DNA from: Mermis nigrescens
Lineage: Eukaryota > Nematoda > Enoplea > Mermithida > Mermithidae
Assembly: GCA_036768485.1 (NCBI GenBank)
Contig: JAVLUZ010000750.1
Coordinates: 62,001-126,000 of the forward strand
Length of the DNA stretch: 64,000 nucleotides
Direction of reading: 5' to 3'
Position 1 is the stretch's first letter. Every line of letters begins with the position of its first letter. The notes beneath the pieces were generated by a model, which did not search any database, was not told the origin of the DNA, and saw only the letters and a program-made list of their open reading frames with translations. Positions 1-11,300 of the stretch are shown here, in pieces. The translations under genes and the position numbers were made by a program.

Positions 1-848
1 AAATATTCTGCAAGCAGTGGCGGATCTAGGATTTTCCTAAGGGGGGGGCGGTACCCCTAAGGGGGCGGAACCCTGACTTGGGCGGAAAAAATTAGCCGTT
101 TTAACCCAAAAATCGATCAAAGATGCTTAATTTTGCGTACTATTTTGGGCCCCCCGCCCCCTAAATCCGCCCTGTCTGCAAGGGGTATTTATCTAATGAT
201 ATAATAAAAATACAATTGTATTAGAAGAAATTTCAGCTGTTTCTAAATCAGTCAAAGTAATTGGAGACAGCGATTGTGAGGTGGCCCAATATCGGAAAAA
301 TCATAAGTGAATTCAAGAAAATTCGAGCGCGCCACGTATTCAGTCACAAGATGTATATTACTTTTCATTTCATATTAAACCCTGGAGGAAGTAGAGTAAA
401 TTATATCATTCATGGCGAACTGACGCAATATTGTAGAAAAAGATATCGAACAGGCAGCGAAAAGCCGAAAATCTCGGTTTGCCGACAAGATTTTTCATAT
501 TAACATCTAGAAGATTTCATACGGTCCTTAACATGGCCAAAATGAAACTGTATAGCAAACATAAGACAATCTGATCTAAAAAAGAAAACGATAAAACAAG
601 GCAGAAAAATTATCCAAATTCGTATTTTACGCATTTTAAATCGTACGTATGCTTTGCACATGTGTTTGGATACAAAAGAATTGAATTTCTAATTTTTGAT
701 TGTTTTGAAGTGATTTTTTGTTCCAATGGATAACACGCGCTGATAAAAGCTTTTTTCGACTCTTTTAAGATGTCTGAAAATTTTCGGGATCCCAGAATTC
801 AAGACATGCCCAAGTTTGATAACAATATTTTTTAAAATGGAAATTTAC
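1..848. other. COQ4 intron or 3' region with a small TIR element
   Basis: Holds the family M element (15-174) and otherwise AT-rich unique sequence. I found no COQ4 C-terminal exon here on the minus strand. Confidence 0.5.
15..174. mobile_element. Family M: 160-bp hAT-like miniature element with 8-bp TSD
   Basis: Terminal inverted repeats CAGTGGCGGATCTAGG (left) and CAGGGCGGATTTAGGG (right, read inward). Flanked by a perfect 8-bp direct repeat TCTGCAAG at 7-14 and 175-182. An 8-bp duplication and a CAG start are typical of hAT transposons; too short to code. Confidence 0.85.
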
Positions 849-3800
849 TTCGGAAATAAGCGCAAGGAGCCGAATAGACCGCCCAAAAAACACATGGGCA
901 GGCCCAACTGAATGCCTTCGATCCATTTCACCAAAACCTCGCCTAATATTGTGGGAGGCATTTCGAACAACGAGTGGAACATATCGTGCGTCTCCCGGTA
1001 TCGCTGCATAATGTACAGTAATTCCAAATCGTCGATGAATCTGACCGGCTGTCGGGCATCCGGTGACGTATCCTAAGGAAGAAGTATAGACATCCACAGC
1101 ATGGGAATTCTGGGGGGAAGACCGAAAATTGTTCTAAATTGGTCGTTTTTGGGTTCAAAAACGGAGGCAGGCTAAGTGTAGAAAAACTATTTTTTTGCGT
1201 ATGTATCTAACAAATAGTCAAAAATGAGATTGATGAGAAGCGCAGAAAATTTGACGCTTTTGAGCCGAATGACAGCTAAAAATGCTTAAAACAGCACCTT
1301 ATCTACGATTTTTCTTGAAAATTGCTGGGGGCGAAAAAACTTCCGAGGGGTGAGAGTTAAAAGCTTTCTGTAAGGATGACAGCCCCAAAGATCATGCAAG
1401 AAGAATTGATAGGAAAATATTCCGCTAAATTAAGTTACATGCACATTGCTTAATTAAATTTACTTATTTACTTTCATTTCTATCATTACTTTATTTAATA
1501 CATTTTCACACTAGAAAAGTTGAATAAAACGACTACCTCTGATAAGATGATGGAGAAAAGTACTATTCTAAGAATCTTCTAGTCGAAAAATTGACGAACT
1601 TAAAGCAAAATTTAAAAAGTAGAAAGCAGAGGCAATTAGTAAGTATCTTCGAGGTAATTAAGAAGCTCATAAAATGTATTTCAGATTTAATATAAGGTGC
1701 ATGCAGACAAAGACTTGTTTGAAATAGAAACATTGATTCGTTCAAATTTTTGTTCAACTAGCATCGTTCTCCTTCAGGGTGATTAATGAGGAAAACAAAT
1801 TAATGAGATATGAGCAGAGCTTTATATATAGAGCGATTCAAATATCAATAACTAGAGTTGGAAGTCAAGCGATATTGGGCTATAAAAGGCAAGACAAATT
1901 AATTTCAATATAAATAAACGTATTTTTTAAATCAAAGATACATATGGAGTGAATTTTGGACAAAAATTTGAAAAGCAGTAAAGCAGACCTTTAGTGAGAA
2001 GTGAGGAACTGAAGGAACAAATTATTAAAAAATAAAAAAAAGAATGTAAAAATAAAAAAGTTGTGTCGCACTGATTCATGATAGCATATGCAATTAAAAA
2101 AATAAAAATCATAACGTAGCAGATATATCGGAAAATTTTACAATTCAAGCATAAAAAACAATCAAAATACAGCATATTAAACAAGAAATGCCAAAGATGT
2201 AAAAAATAAAAACAGTGAAAGAGAACTAGTACCAATTTTTCTAAGAATCGATAATACTCGCGTCCAAGCGTACCATCGTTCAAGCGTTTTAAATAATTCA
2301 AATCGATTGTGTTGTTGTTTATTCGAGGTTGCTCACTGAGAATATATTGCCAAAATTATTGATCGACAAAAATGACTTTTTAACGGCAATACTTTATAAT
2401 ACGTTGCTGATTAATGCAAAGTAATAAGAAAGAGATTTACGTTAACAGAATTTAAAAAAGGATTGCCGATACAAGTGTAAGTACGAAAAAGTAAAACGTA
2501 CGAGATAAATGCAAAAATCATAAAAAAGAAAAATTTTGATTAAATACGAAAATAGAAAATAAAAAAACCTGAAGCGTAGGTGTCAATTCATTTCTGAATG
2601 CAAAATTATGACTAATTATAATATCCCTGCGTAAAAAAATCTGAAGAGAACACTGGACATCATTTCCGGTCACTTTGTTGCACTTTTGACTATCTAATCA
2701 TTATATAAACGTAATTCTGGTAAAATACCCAATGCATTTATTCTTAATCTTTTCCACTTAATCACTGGTGCCTCATAATTCTGCTGACCATTGACAGGAT
2801 TTATCGAATTTCTAGGAGAAGCAGAAATCTTGTACGCACATATTTTTCGCAATTTTTGAACTGGCTTTCGTATATTTTTTTAAGGAGGAGGGAGGATCGC
2901 AAGAAAGTTAGAAAAAAATATATTGAAGATGACTCAGCGTTTCTATGCCGTGAAAATGGCTAACTTAGGAAAAAATCTTTAAAAACTGATCCACAGATTT
3001 CCGATTCTGTACTTGAACGATCATCACTAGGGTAAGCAAAATTAACTTTATCTCTGATGTGACTAAGCAGGCTCGTATCCAGGATCCGGCCAAGACGGGG
3101 GGGGGTGGACCCAACATAAATTGGTTTATATCTTAGGAAATTCGTAGGGGTAGTGCGCGAAGACCGCATTTTTCAACATACTCTATCCATTAAGATACAA
3201 AATTCAAACTTTTTTGAAAAAAATTTTCTCGCCCAAAAAAGTTATAAAAAAGTGTCATTTTTTGGTCGCACTTGGTTCAAAATGATAGAAAATACTTCAC
3301 AACTTCACATTCGGCGCTAAGCACCGAAAATTCAAAGATTTTACGTCAAAGACAGTCGATTTTCCCATCATTCCGTGCATTATTTTATCTTTCAAAATTC
3401 GTTTCCGGCCAAGGGGGAGGGAGGGCGGCCGCCCCGCCTTCCTTAAATATGGCCCTTTGACTAAGGACGTATTATTTTATTCTACTAGCACATTTTATTG
3501 AAATAACTGATCTGACAAAAACATCAATAACCTTACATCAAAATGCGTCGACCAGTTTCACTATTCATCATTCGTTTTTTGATAGCTGGAAGAACAATTG
3601 AACTAGTAGTTTCTCCCATACACGCGACCATATCTAGGACAGCATTTGTTGAAATTCCAGAATCGATGTCATAAATAATAATTTAAAATATGTCAAATCC
3701 TTTGACATATCAGAACCTAGTCATATTTTTAAAAGAAAATATTAGATAAAAAATTTCAAAAAAATAAAAAATGGAATACATTAGCAAAATATTAAACTAG

Positions 3801-4447
3801 ATACTTAATTTATGAGTGAAAAAACATATTCATATCAAACTTAACACCTAATCAAAATCGATTCCGTAAATCGACGACAAAAGAAAGAAATAATATCAAA
3901 AGTAATCTGTAAGATTCGTTAACAAACAAAAAGCTCAAAGGTAGCATTGCTGCAGATGAAAAAAATATAAAAAAGTTAGTAATCTTTAGAGAAAAGCACT
4001 GTGATCATGCAGAAAAAAGAAAGGAATTAGAAACGGAGTTGACAAAAATAATGAGAAATTGCTAAAAATAATTCGCACATGATCAACAAAGACCAAAATT
4101 TAAAATTTAGAAGTATCGCCATTCGGCCTTTGAACTCAGAAGACAATTTCTATGTTTCGCCCTTAAAAACAGTGGACAGGAACATATTAACTTTGTCAGT
4201 TATAAAAATGACTTGGAATTAATAGGGGTAAGAGGTAAGAAAAACTAGGCAATAAATGTAATTTTAATTTATACAGTAGTGTAAGAATTTACGCAGTATA
4301 TCAATCATGCAATAGTCTCCCGTACAAATTAGGCCTCTTACCATCTCTCCCTGGATCTAAAATAGCTGCTGCAGCAGATCCAGCAGTAAGGACTATTTTC
4401 TGAAAGAAATTTGTAGGTATATGAGTCGCGTATAGCTGGGCTGTCAT
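849..4447 (-). CDS. COQ4: Ubiquinone biosynthesis protein COQ4 (partial, 4 exons visible)
   Basis: COQ4 is a mitochondrial inner-membrane matrix-side protein needed for coenzyme Q assembly. Exons on the minus strand: 4342-4447, 3537-3633, 2233-2335, 849-1072; all have GT-AG borders and compatible phases (1, 2, 0). They read in order [75 protein letters not shown]. The family zinc-site motif HDxxHx11E is intact as [17 protein letters not shown], followed by [14 protein letters not shown]. The last visible exon ends in phase 2 at a GTAAAT donor, so the C-terminal 60-70 residues lie beyond the left edge. The first visible exon opens on ATG directly after an acceptor (ttttcag), so either a 5' exon with the targeting peptide was missed or the message is trans-spliced there. 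Identity is firm; the 5' start is uncertain. Confidence 0.9.
3068..3460. repeat. Family E repeat in COQ4 intron
   Basis: Begins with CGTATCCAGGATCCGGCCAA and ends with GGCCGCCCCGCC followed by AAATATGGCCC. Same terminal motifs as copies at 23.7, 30.1, 37.0, 45.1 and 61.2 kb; ends are roughly inverted (CGTATCCAGG versus CATATTTAAGG read inward). Confidence 0.6.
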
Positions 4448-5477
4448 CTGAAAATCAAGCTAATATAATTAACGACAATTAAATAAACGAGGCAAGAAAA
4501 CTTGCGACTGAGGGAATCTCGTGAAAATACGGAATTTCGCTATAAAATTAAAACATGAGGACAAATATTTTCAGTACGTACCGAACGTAGCGAGAACAAA
4601 CTTTAATAGCTATGTTTCAATACCTCTCAATACAGGACAAGTCTCAGCTACACCTGATTGCAATGAATTTGTTATGAAAGACATATGAACACCTTATGAA
4701 TAATTAGGCTGGAAACCTTTCAAGCTATGTATTATTCAGATTTCTAGAATAAAACGATAGGTGCACTGCATACGGAGCAAATAGCCTGAACATTACATCT
4801 CATTCGCAATTACTATAAAGAAACGATCCGAAAAAGTATCTAATCTAGAGCGACAATCAGTGAAAAATAAAAAATTCACACCCATCCTTGAAGCGGAATG
4901 AAATTGAACGTATTTTAAGAACAGCATTCAATCATCTTAATCAGATATTGTTCAGTGAATTTATCGAACATGCCTTCAATAATTCGGGCTGTTCCATATG
5001 ATGAACAGATCATGTGCTTGGAATTATATTTTTCTTTTCGGTTTTTGACGGTCTCCATCATAAAAGGGCAGCATCCGAATACCAGGGGTCTGGGTGGTGT
5101 AAAACCTGCAAAAATTCAGAAAAAATGCGAAAATGCAGTTCTGGGGGGTATCTCGGATTCTCGGGGGAGAGGATCTAGACCCCTCGCGCCCACGCGTGGT
5201 TGCGATGTTTTTCCAAGAACTGTTCAGGGCTTCAACCCAAAGGACGATCTATCCGCTGAACAATTTCAATGCTGCAATCGATCCATCGAAGCTTTTAAAT
5301 ACTATTCGCGCGACTATTAATTTGAAAAGCGAGAAAGATTACATAACAACTCAAGTTGTTTTAAAATCAATTAAAAAAATTGACACAATTCGAGTCAGTG
5401 AATTTTATTTTGATAAAAGCATTTTTCGCATATTCACTAAGGAAAGTATCGGTAATCCGAACAAGATGTAGCACAAA

Positions 5478-5483
5478 TTTTAT
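5478..5483 (-). terminator. Possible poly(A) signal overlapping the DNLZ stop codon
   Basis: On the minus strand the stop codon TAA is embedded in AATAAA. If used, cleavage would fall 10-30 nt further on and the 3' UTR would be extremely short. Confidence 0.4.
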
Positions 5484-5959
5484 TTCGACAATGAAAACAA
5501 ATCAGTCAAGGACAACTTTTTCACACTTTCATTTTTCTCAGCCAATATTTCTTCGATGTTTCGTTTTCCATTCAAGTCGCTAAACCATTTCAAATTGTCC
5601 GCAATGATATGATAATTCGAGCAACCGCCGCATTTTACCAAAACCACGCCTTTGTAATAAGCTACCTTGGAAATGGTTTGCAGTTCCCGACTTTTGCAAA
5701 CTTTGCACGTGTACAAAAGCTGAAATTTGCCCTTAATCGCTTCACTGCTCTCTTGTGATTTATGAGGCGATAAATTTGAATCTGTTTCAATAAAAGCAGA
5801 GTTTACGGCTATTTCGCCATTTGCAACCTTCTGGCACAAACATCGATTTGGGAATACTAATGGCTGGACCTTCGATTTTATGCTAAAAAGGCGAGGCTTG
5901 CGAATTTGATTGCGTATTAGACAAGATAAAGTGCGTCGCAGTGCCGTGGTTGTTGCCAT
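5480..5959 (-). CDS. DNLZ: DNL-type zinc finger protein, mitochondrial (Tim15/Zim17/Hep1 family)
   Basis: A 159-residue intronless gene. Proteins of this family are matrix chaperones that keep mitochondrial Hsp70 soluble and support protein import and iron-sulfur work. Residues 1-40 are rich in R, K, S and T without acidic residues, as expected of a mitochondrial presequence. The DNL zinc ribbon occupies about residues 78-130: C85-x2-C88 (CKVC), then C110-x2-C113 (CGGC), followed by the family signature around residues 119-126 (IADNLKWF). The ATG at 5959 gives the presequence, and no better start lies upstream. The stop TAA overlaps an AATAAA hexamer (see separate entry). It lies about 1 kb from the 5' part of COQ4 on the same strand. 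Length is close to human DNLZ. Confidence 0.92.
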   Translation of the reverse strand: MATTTALRRTLSCLIRNQIRKPRLFSIKSKVQPLVFPNRCLCQKVANGEIAVNSAFIETDSNLSPHKSQESSEAIKGKFQLLYTCKVCKSRELQTISKVAYYKGVVLVKCGGCSNYHIIADNLKWFSDLNGKRNIEEILAEKNESVKKLSLTDLFSLSK

Positions 5960-7344
5960 GTCTTATTCCCTTAAAATACGCACACTCAACTTTTTGCAAC
6001 GAACTATAGATGCACGAGGTCAAAAGTTCTGGAAGGGGATAAACCGAGTTTCCCGGGGAGGGGAGGAGGGTAAATGAGTGATTTTCTCACCTATTTCATG
6101 TCAAATTTCGACAACTTTTAATAAATAATTCGTTTTATCTTATTCTTTACGAATATTTATGGTTAAATTTGCATGAAAACAAAAGCAATAAGGGCGATTG
6201 AATAATCGGTAACATCAAATATATACGGAATAATGGACAAAAATTATGTGGTTGAATGAATTGGGTAGTCTATTGCTCGAAAAATAAGTATATGCACCTG
6301 AAATTTGAAATTATACTGTTAGACGTCGTTAGACAATTCTCCGAGCAATAAGTTTTGGCCCAAAATGGCCTGAGGGGTTATGATTCTCAGAAGTCCTAGT
6401 AGGGGGATAGCCCCATATCCTAGTGTGCATGTGTGCTACGGACTGAAATTTCTAGGCTAGGAACGATTTTCAGCCCATCTTGGCATAAAAACTTATTTTT
6501 TTAGAAAAAAACATAAGTGAGCAGAACTATGTATAGCGCGAAGGCCGACATTAATGCCGCGATAAAGCAATAAGGAAAGTTTCATAGAGTGATTATTTCT
6601 AAGCATCTTTCAGCGGTTAAAAACATAAATAAGCAGAAATTTAACTAATGACGACTAATTCGCAAAGGTGCCAAATTAGCGAAAAATAAAAAAATTCATA
6701 CAAAAATGACAAAAATCTTTATTCTTAAACATGTACGCGGTACTTGTTATTTTAACAATGTAATAATCTACGTACCTACTAACCTGTTCAATTATATACG
6801 TAATAAAGTGATGTTATAAATTCGCAGTATTTGTCGACATTTCCGATCCAATAACTATGTATATAATACGAAGCTCCATAGAATTACAATTTTCGACGCT
6901 CTCAAAAATCGAAATGTACTTAAAAAAATCAAATAACAGCAAAAAAGCAATATGCAAAACAGACAACGCTAATAAAGAAAGGGGTAATTTTGACCAGTTC
7001 ATTATTCCAACCTTCTACGCGATAAAGTTTGCTCTAAATTATAAAAACTCAGATAGGCGAGCTCCGCTTTAATTCAAATAGTCGTATCGATAGCTGACAC
7101 TAGACAATAAAAAGTTAGGGGAAAGCATTTGACGTAAATAAGATGTTATGCATTAAACATCAAGATTCACATCAATTTTAGAATGACAATCTACTTTAGG
7201 GTTTCACAAGGATGAATAAAAATGAATGGGCGCGTAGCCACACCTGGGCAATATCTTGTTAATGCCTCTTCACAGGACGGGGAGAACCAAAAAATGGGTG
7301 AGGGGGAGAAGAGGTCATTTCACCGGGGATATCTTTGGTGCATT

Positions 7345-7590
7345 GAAGCCTAAAAATCCAACTATTGAACTAAGACAACGACTTTGAATACTGAACAACC
7401 ACTTTTTCACACCAAATGAATCCATTTTTGGAATTGGACAACCATTGTCTATGCCAAACCAATCACTTTTTGAGGCTAAATAACCATATTTTTGAACCAT
7501 GAAAACCAAATTTTGAAGCTGGACAGGCAATTTTCAAGCTGGCAATTAAACGATCACTTTTTGAACCAGAACAACTACCTTTTATTTGGA
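7345..7590. repeat. Degenerate tandem repeat, about 30-bp unit
   Basis: Repeated units of the type ACAACCACTTTTTGAA appear about eight times with substitutions (for example near 7387, 7437, 7463, 7483, 7551). Confidence 0.5.
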
Positions 7591-7884
7591 AATCGGACGA
7601 AGAGAACCACTGACCATTACTCAAGAATGCGTGTAGCATATGCCAAGTCCGACTCAATTCGAGCTTACCAGACGACAGTTAAGAAAAACATCACGATTTG
7701 CGAGCACATTATAAACAGAAAACCTAATTTGGCAGACTTTATAATGCATCTTGAGAATTTTTCATTATTTATAGGAGTGAAAAATAAAATGGGGGCTCCT
7801 AGATGTGGGTCAGAGGAACAGTATTGTCCATTTAAAACGACTGCAAATCAACCAATAGGTCAGTCAGAATTACAATTAGCATAA
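7492..7884 (+). CDS. Orphan open frame between DNLZ and LSM2
   Basis: 130 codons open. The middle part (AKSDSIRAYQTTVKKNITIC, then NRKPNLADFIMHLENFSLF) looks more protein-like than repeat-derived frames nearby, but the N-terminal third overlaps a degenerate tandem repeat. No family recognised; may be spurious. Confidence 0.2.
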   Translation: MNHENQILKLDRQFSSWQLNDHFLNQNNYLLFGNRTKRTTDHYSRMRVAYAKSDSIRAYQTTVKKNITICEHIINRKPNLADFIMHLENFSLFIGVKNKMGAPRCGSEEQYCPFKTTANQPIGQSELQLA

Positions 7885-8234
7885 TTAGTTAAGACGAAAG
7901 GACAAACTTAGCGACTACCATTTCTTACCGAAACACAAGTAAATAAATAAAGACTTTGTCGATCTTTTCTCTGATACAGGCTGCTCGGGCGTTTCTCCGA
8001 CTTATAGTAAAATATGATTAGTCCTCGACTTTTCAAATTAGGTATTGCATTCTGATTTCTCATCGAAAATTAAGCTTGTTGAAATTCGATCAAAATTTAA
8101 AAAATAGTTCCATGCCAAGTATCAACAAAATTAGCCAACTCAGTAACTTAAGCTCTTTTTAGCCAAATGAAAATGACAAAAGTAAAACAATCTGAGTGAA
8201 GTTTCTGCAACAGACTACTCAATCAGATGAATGA

Positions 8235-8240
8235 TTTATT
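8235..8240 (-). terminator. Poly(A) signal of LSM2
   Basis: AATAAA on the minus strand, about 75 nt past the LSM2 stop codon. Confidence 0.55.
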
Positions 8241-8315
8241 CAAAAAATGGACAACAAATCTATAAAACAATGAAAACAAGAATGAGACGTAAAAACGAGA
8301 TTTTTGATTGTAACG

Positions 8316-11300
8316 TCATCTCTGCCTAGTTTGCGACATAATCTCCTTCCGCGTTGCATCCTGCAGCAACTGCGTATCAACTTCATCGCTGGGCAACTCG
8401 ACGTACCGTATAACCGACCCTCTTATGAAACAATTCTTAACCGACAGCTAAAACAATAGATTGATGAAAAACGCAGTAAAGTCAACTTATAAAAGATATA
8501 CATTCTAAACATATGTACGTGATTTTGGGGTTGTCTGGGGGTTTCACCCTTTAAAAAGTTTTCACCCCTAGAAATTTTTTCACACCCTAAAATTCGCGAT
8601 TTACCAAAATATCGTAGGAAAGGCGCTGTTAAGCGTGTTTAGCTATACGTTTACTCAAAAGTGTCAAACTTTCGGCGCTTCACGCCATAAACTCATTTTT
8701 TTGACTATTTATTGATTGATTTAATCGAATGTTTCTGATATTTTTTCAAATTGTTCTTACGCTCTGGAAAGATAAAGCATCGTCAAAAACACCGGAAATG
8801 ATTTTTTTTGACGCGTAAAAACCTTTTTGAGCACAAAAGGCACTTCCAAATTTCCCTCCCTAATTCTCATGCTGTGCATGCATGATTTTAAAGCAAGTAT
8901 ATTTTAGCTCATTATAATCATTTCACGTTGTATGCACAGGGCGTCCCACCTAACTGTCCCAACTGTTTTTTCATAATGACTCCGCTAATCCATAATACAA
9001 ATGATATAGGAAATCGTTAAAAAAAGTACATTAGCAAATCGGATTATATGATTTGTTTGCTTTTGCTTGTTCGTAGCGTAAGCTACAGAGGTGTGTGTGA
9101 ACCTCACTTTTTGCAGGTTGTCCCACCTAAGTATCCAAATTATTATCTCGCGTCAAGTCGATAAATTCATATTTTAAAAAAGCTTTTCGAGCGAATATTG
9201 AATGTTTAACAGGCCAGCGAACATAGGTGGGCAGCATCAAAATTCTGGGGGAGGTGCAAGATTTTCAAAGGTAAAAAAATGGTCTTAAAAATGGTTTTTT
9301 CAACGTTTCTCATCGAGTAATATCCATTGGCATCGAAAAATTGCGAAAAAACAGAAAAATTTCAAAAATTGAATTACGGGGGTTATTTTGGTTTCGGATG
9401 GAACCCCCTCACGCCCACGTGTGCCATCCGATGTCAAAGTTTAGCATTATTTGGTTTTTACTGTTCAAAATATAGCATTTTACAGAACTAATTTTTTCGT
9501 TATGCAAAAATTTGCGGACCCACTTTTGACAGCAATTTCGCATGAAGTTGCGTAAACCTATTCAACAATTCGATTTTTTATTCATATGCATTGATCGCAA
9601 AATATATGTTTTAAAAAGGAAACTATAAAAAATCAACGGTTCATACTAACTTCTGCAGTTTACACCATGAGCAAGTAAAACCGATCAATGTTTCCAATTG
9701 GACATTCTAACTATGTTTACCCAAAGGAAATCATTAAAAATTATTAAGAATTATCGGAGTTGTGAAAAAACATGTGGACAGTTAGGGGGAACAACTTGGA
9801 TATTAGGAGACGCGACGCGTGGTCTACTCACTTTTTATACAAGGTTCATTTGTACACGTAAAGAAATTGTTCCTAAGAGCACGGTTTTTTGTATTCGGCA
9901 TTCCCGATCTACAAAACTTTTAAGAACCTTCTTTGTACATGTACAAAGATTTTTGGGAAACAAAAACTGCAAAAAAGGTTTTAATTCGCAAAAATTTTCG
10001 GAGTAATTGTGTGTTCTGTATATCTTTATAATGTCAGAAATTGCATTTTGAAGGGAAAAATGTCAAATTTTTCGGCGGGCACCATTTTGAGGCGATTATT
10101 AGTGATTTTTGCAAACCCAAAAATTAGCTAAAATACAATACTAAAGGTCGAACAACTCTGTTGTTGCATCGCTACTGTACCATGTTATAGTACTCGAAAA
10201 TTTGTGTGTACAGAATGTACAAAGACTTTTAGGAACCATCTTTGTACGTGTACAAACGGATCTTGTGAAAAAACACTGCCTAAAAGCATTTGCGCATTTT
10301 GTACATGCTACTTGGTTCTATAAGATGGTACAGTAACGCTTGTTTGATAAAAATGGATTTTTCGACGTTCGGCAGCATACTCTAGCTAATTTCGGAGTAT
10401 CTGACAACGAAAGATAAAAAACTTATCAATACGACGCGAAGCGACAAAAAAATTTGGTATATTTACCTTTTAAGTCGAATTACTGACAAATATTTAAGCA
10501 AAAGTAATCGTCAAAAAATTCATCAATTTGTATCTTCACAAACATAAGTTTACAAGTTTGCGAAGACAAAACAAGAGACTTTTAACGGAATAACAGCGAA
10601 AATTACTAAATTGTATGAAGAAGTAAAATTGGCTGATTCTAACTTTCAAACTCAACGTTGGAGATTTACACGCATGCACACTAGGGAAGGGGTATCCCCC
10701 ACACCAGGACTTTTGAATGGCAATCGCCTCTCAGACCGTTTTGGGACCACACCTATTGGTCGAACAACGAAGAAGCGTCGAACTAAGTCTAACAGCATAA
10801 TTTCAAATACAAATACTTATTTTTCGAGCAGTAGAATGTTCCATTCATTACAGATAGTTTTCTTCCATATTTCATTTATATTTGAGGGTAAAGGTATACA
10901 TGATCTGAGCGTAGAGGGGTTTGGGAAGGTTTGCACCCCCAGAATTCGCAATTTAGTCTCCAACCATTTCTTTCAGTTGGCTCAAAAAGATTAAATTTTC
11001 GGTGCTTCGCGCCATATACTAATTTTTTGGCTATATTCTGTTGATATTTATCCAATTTTTGTTTTTATGCTCCAGTAAAACAGAGCATCGTCAAAGACGA
11101 TCTTTTTGACGCGTACACATTGTTTTTGAGCCCAAAGAAGCACTTTATAGTTTCACCCCCATGATTCCTATGCTGTGCATGTCTGGTTACTGGTCATTCC
11201 ATTGCCCTTATTGCCATTTGCTTTCAAATTCGAAATCAAATGACAAAATTCTGTATTCATTTACCCCCCCAAGAACTTTTCACCATGTCTACGTATGGAG

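Larger units (their letters stand above)
5960..8234. other. Intergenic DNLZ-LSM2
   Basis: AT-rich sequence with a degenerate repeat around 6010-6480 (also seen at 33.3 and 44.0 kb, with the motif GAACCGAGTTTCCCGGGG-like) and tandem units at 7345-7590. One orphan frame only. Confidence 0.5.

Noticed and set aside
4882..4927. Possible COQ4 first exon (MLFLKYVQFHSASRM, presequence-like)
   Set aside because: Its donor would be in phase 1, while the next exon starts in phase 0 at ATG, so the join breaks the frame.
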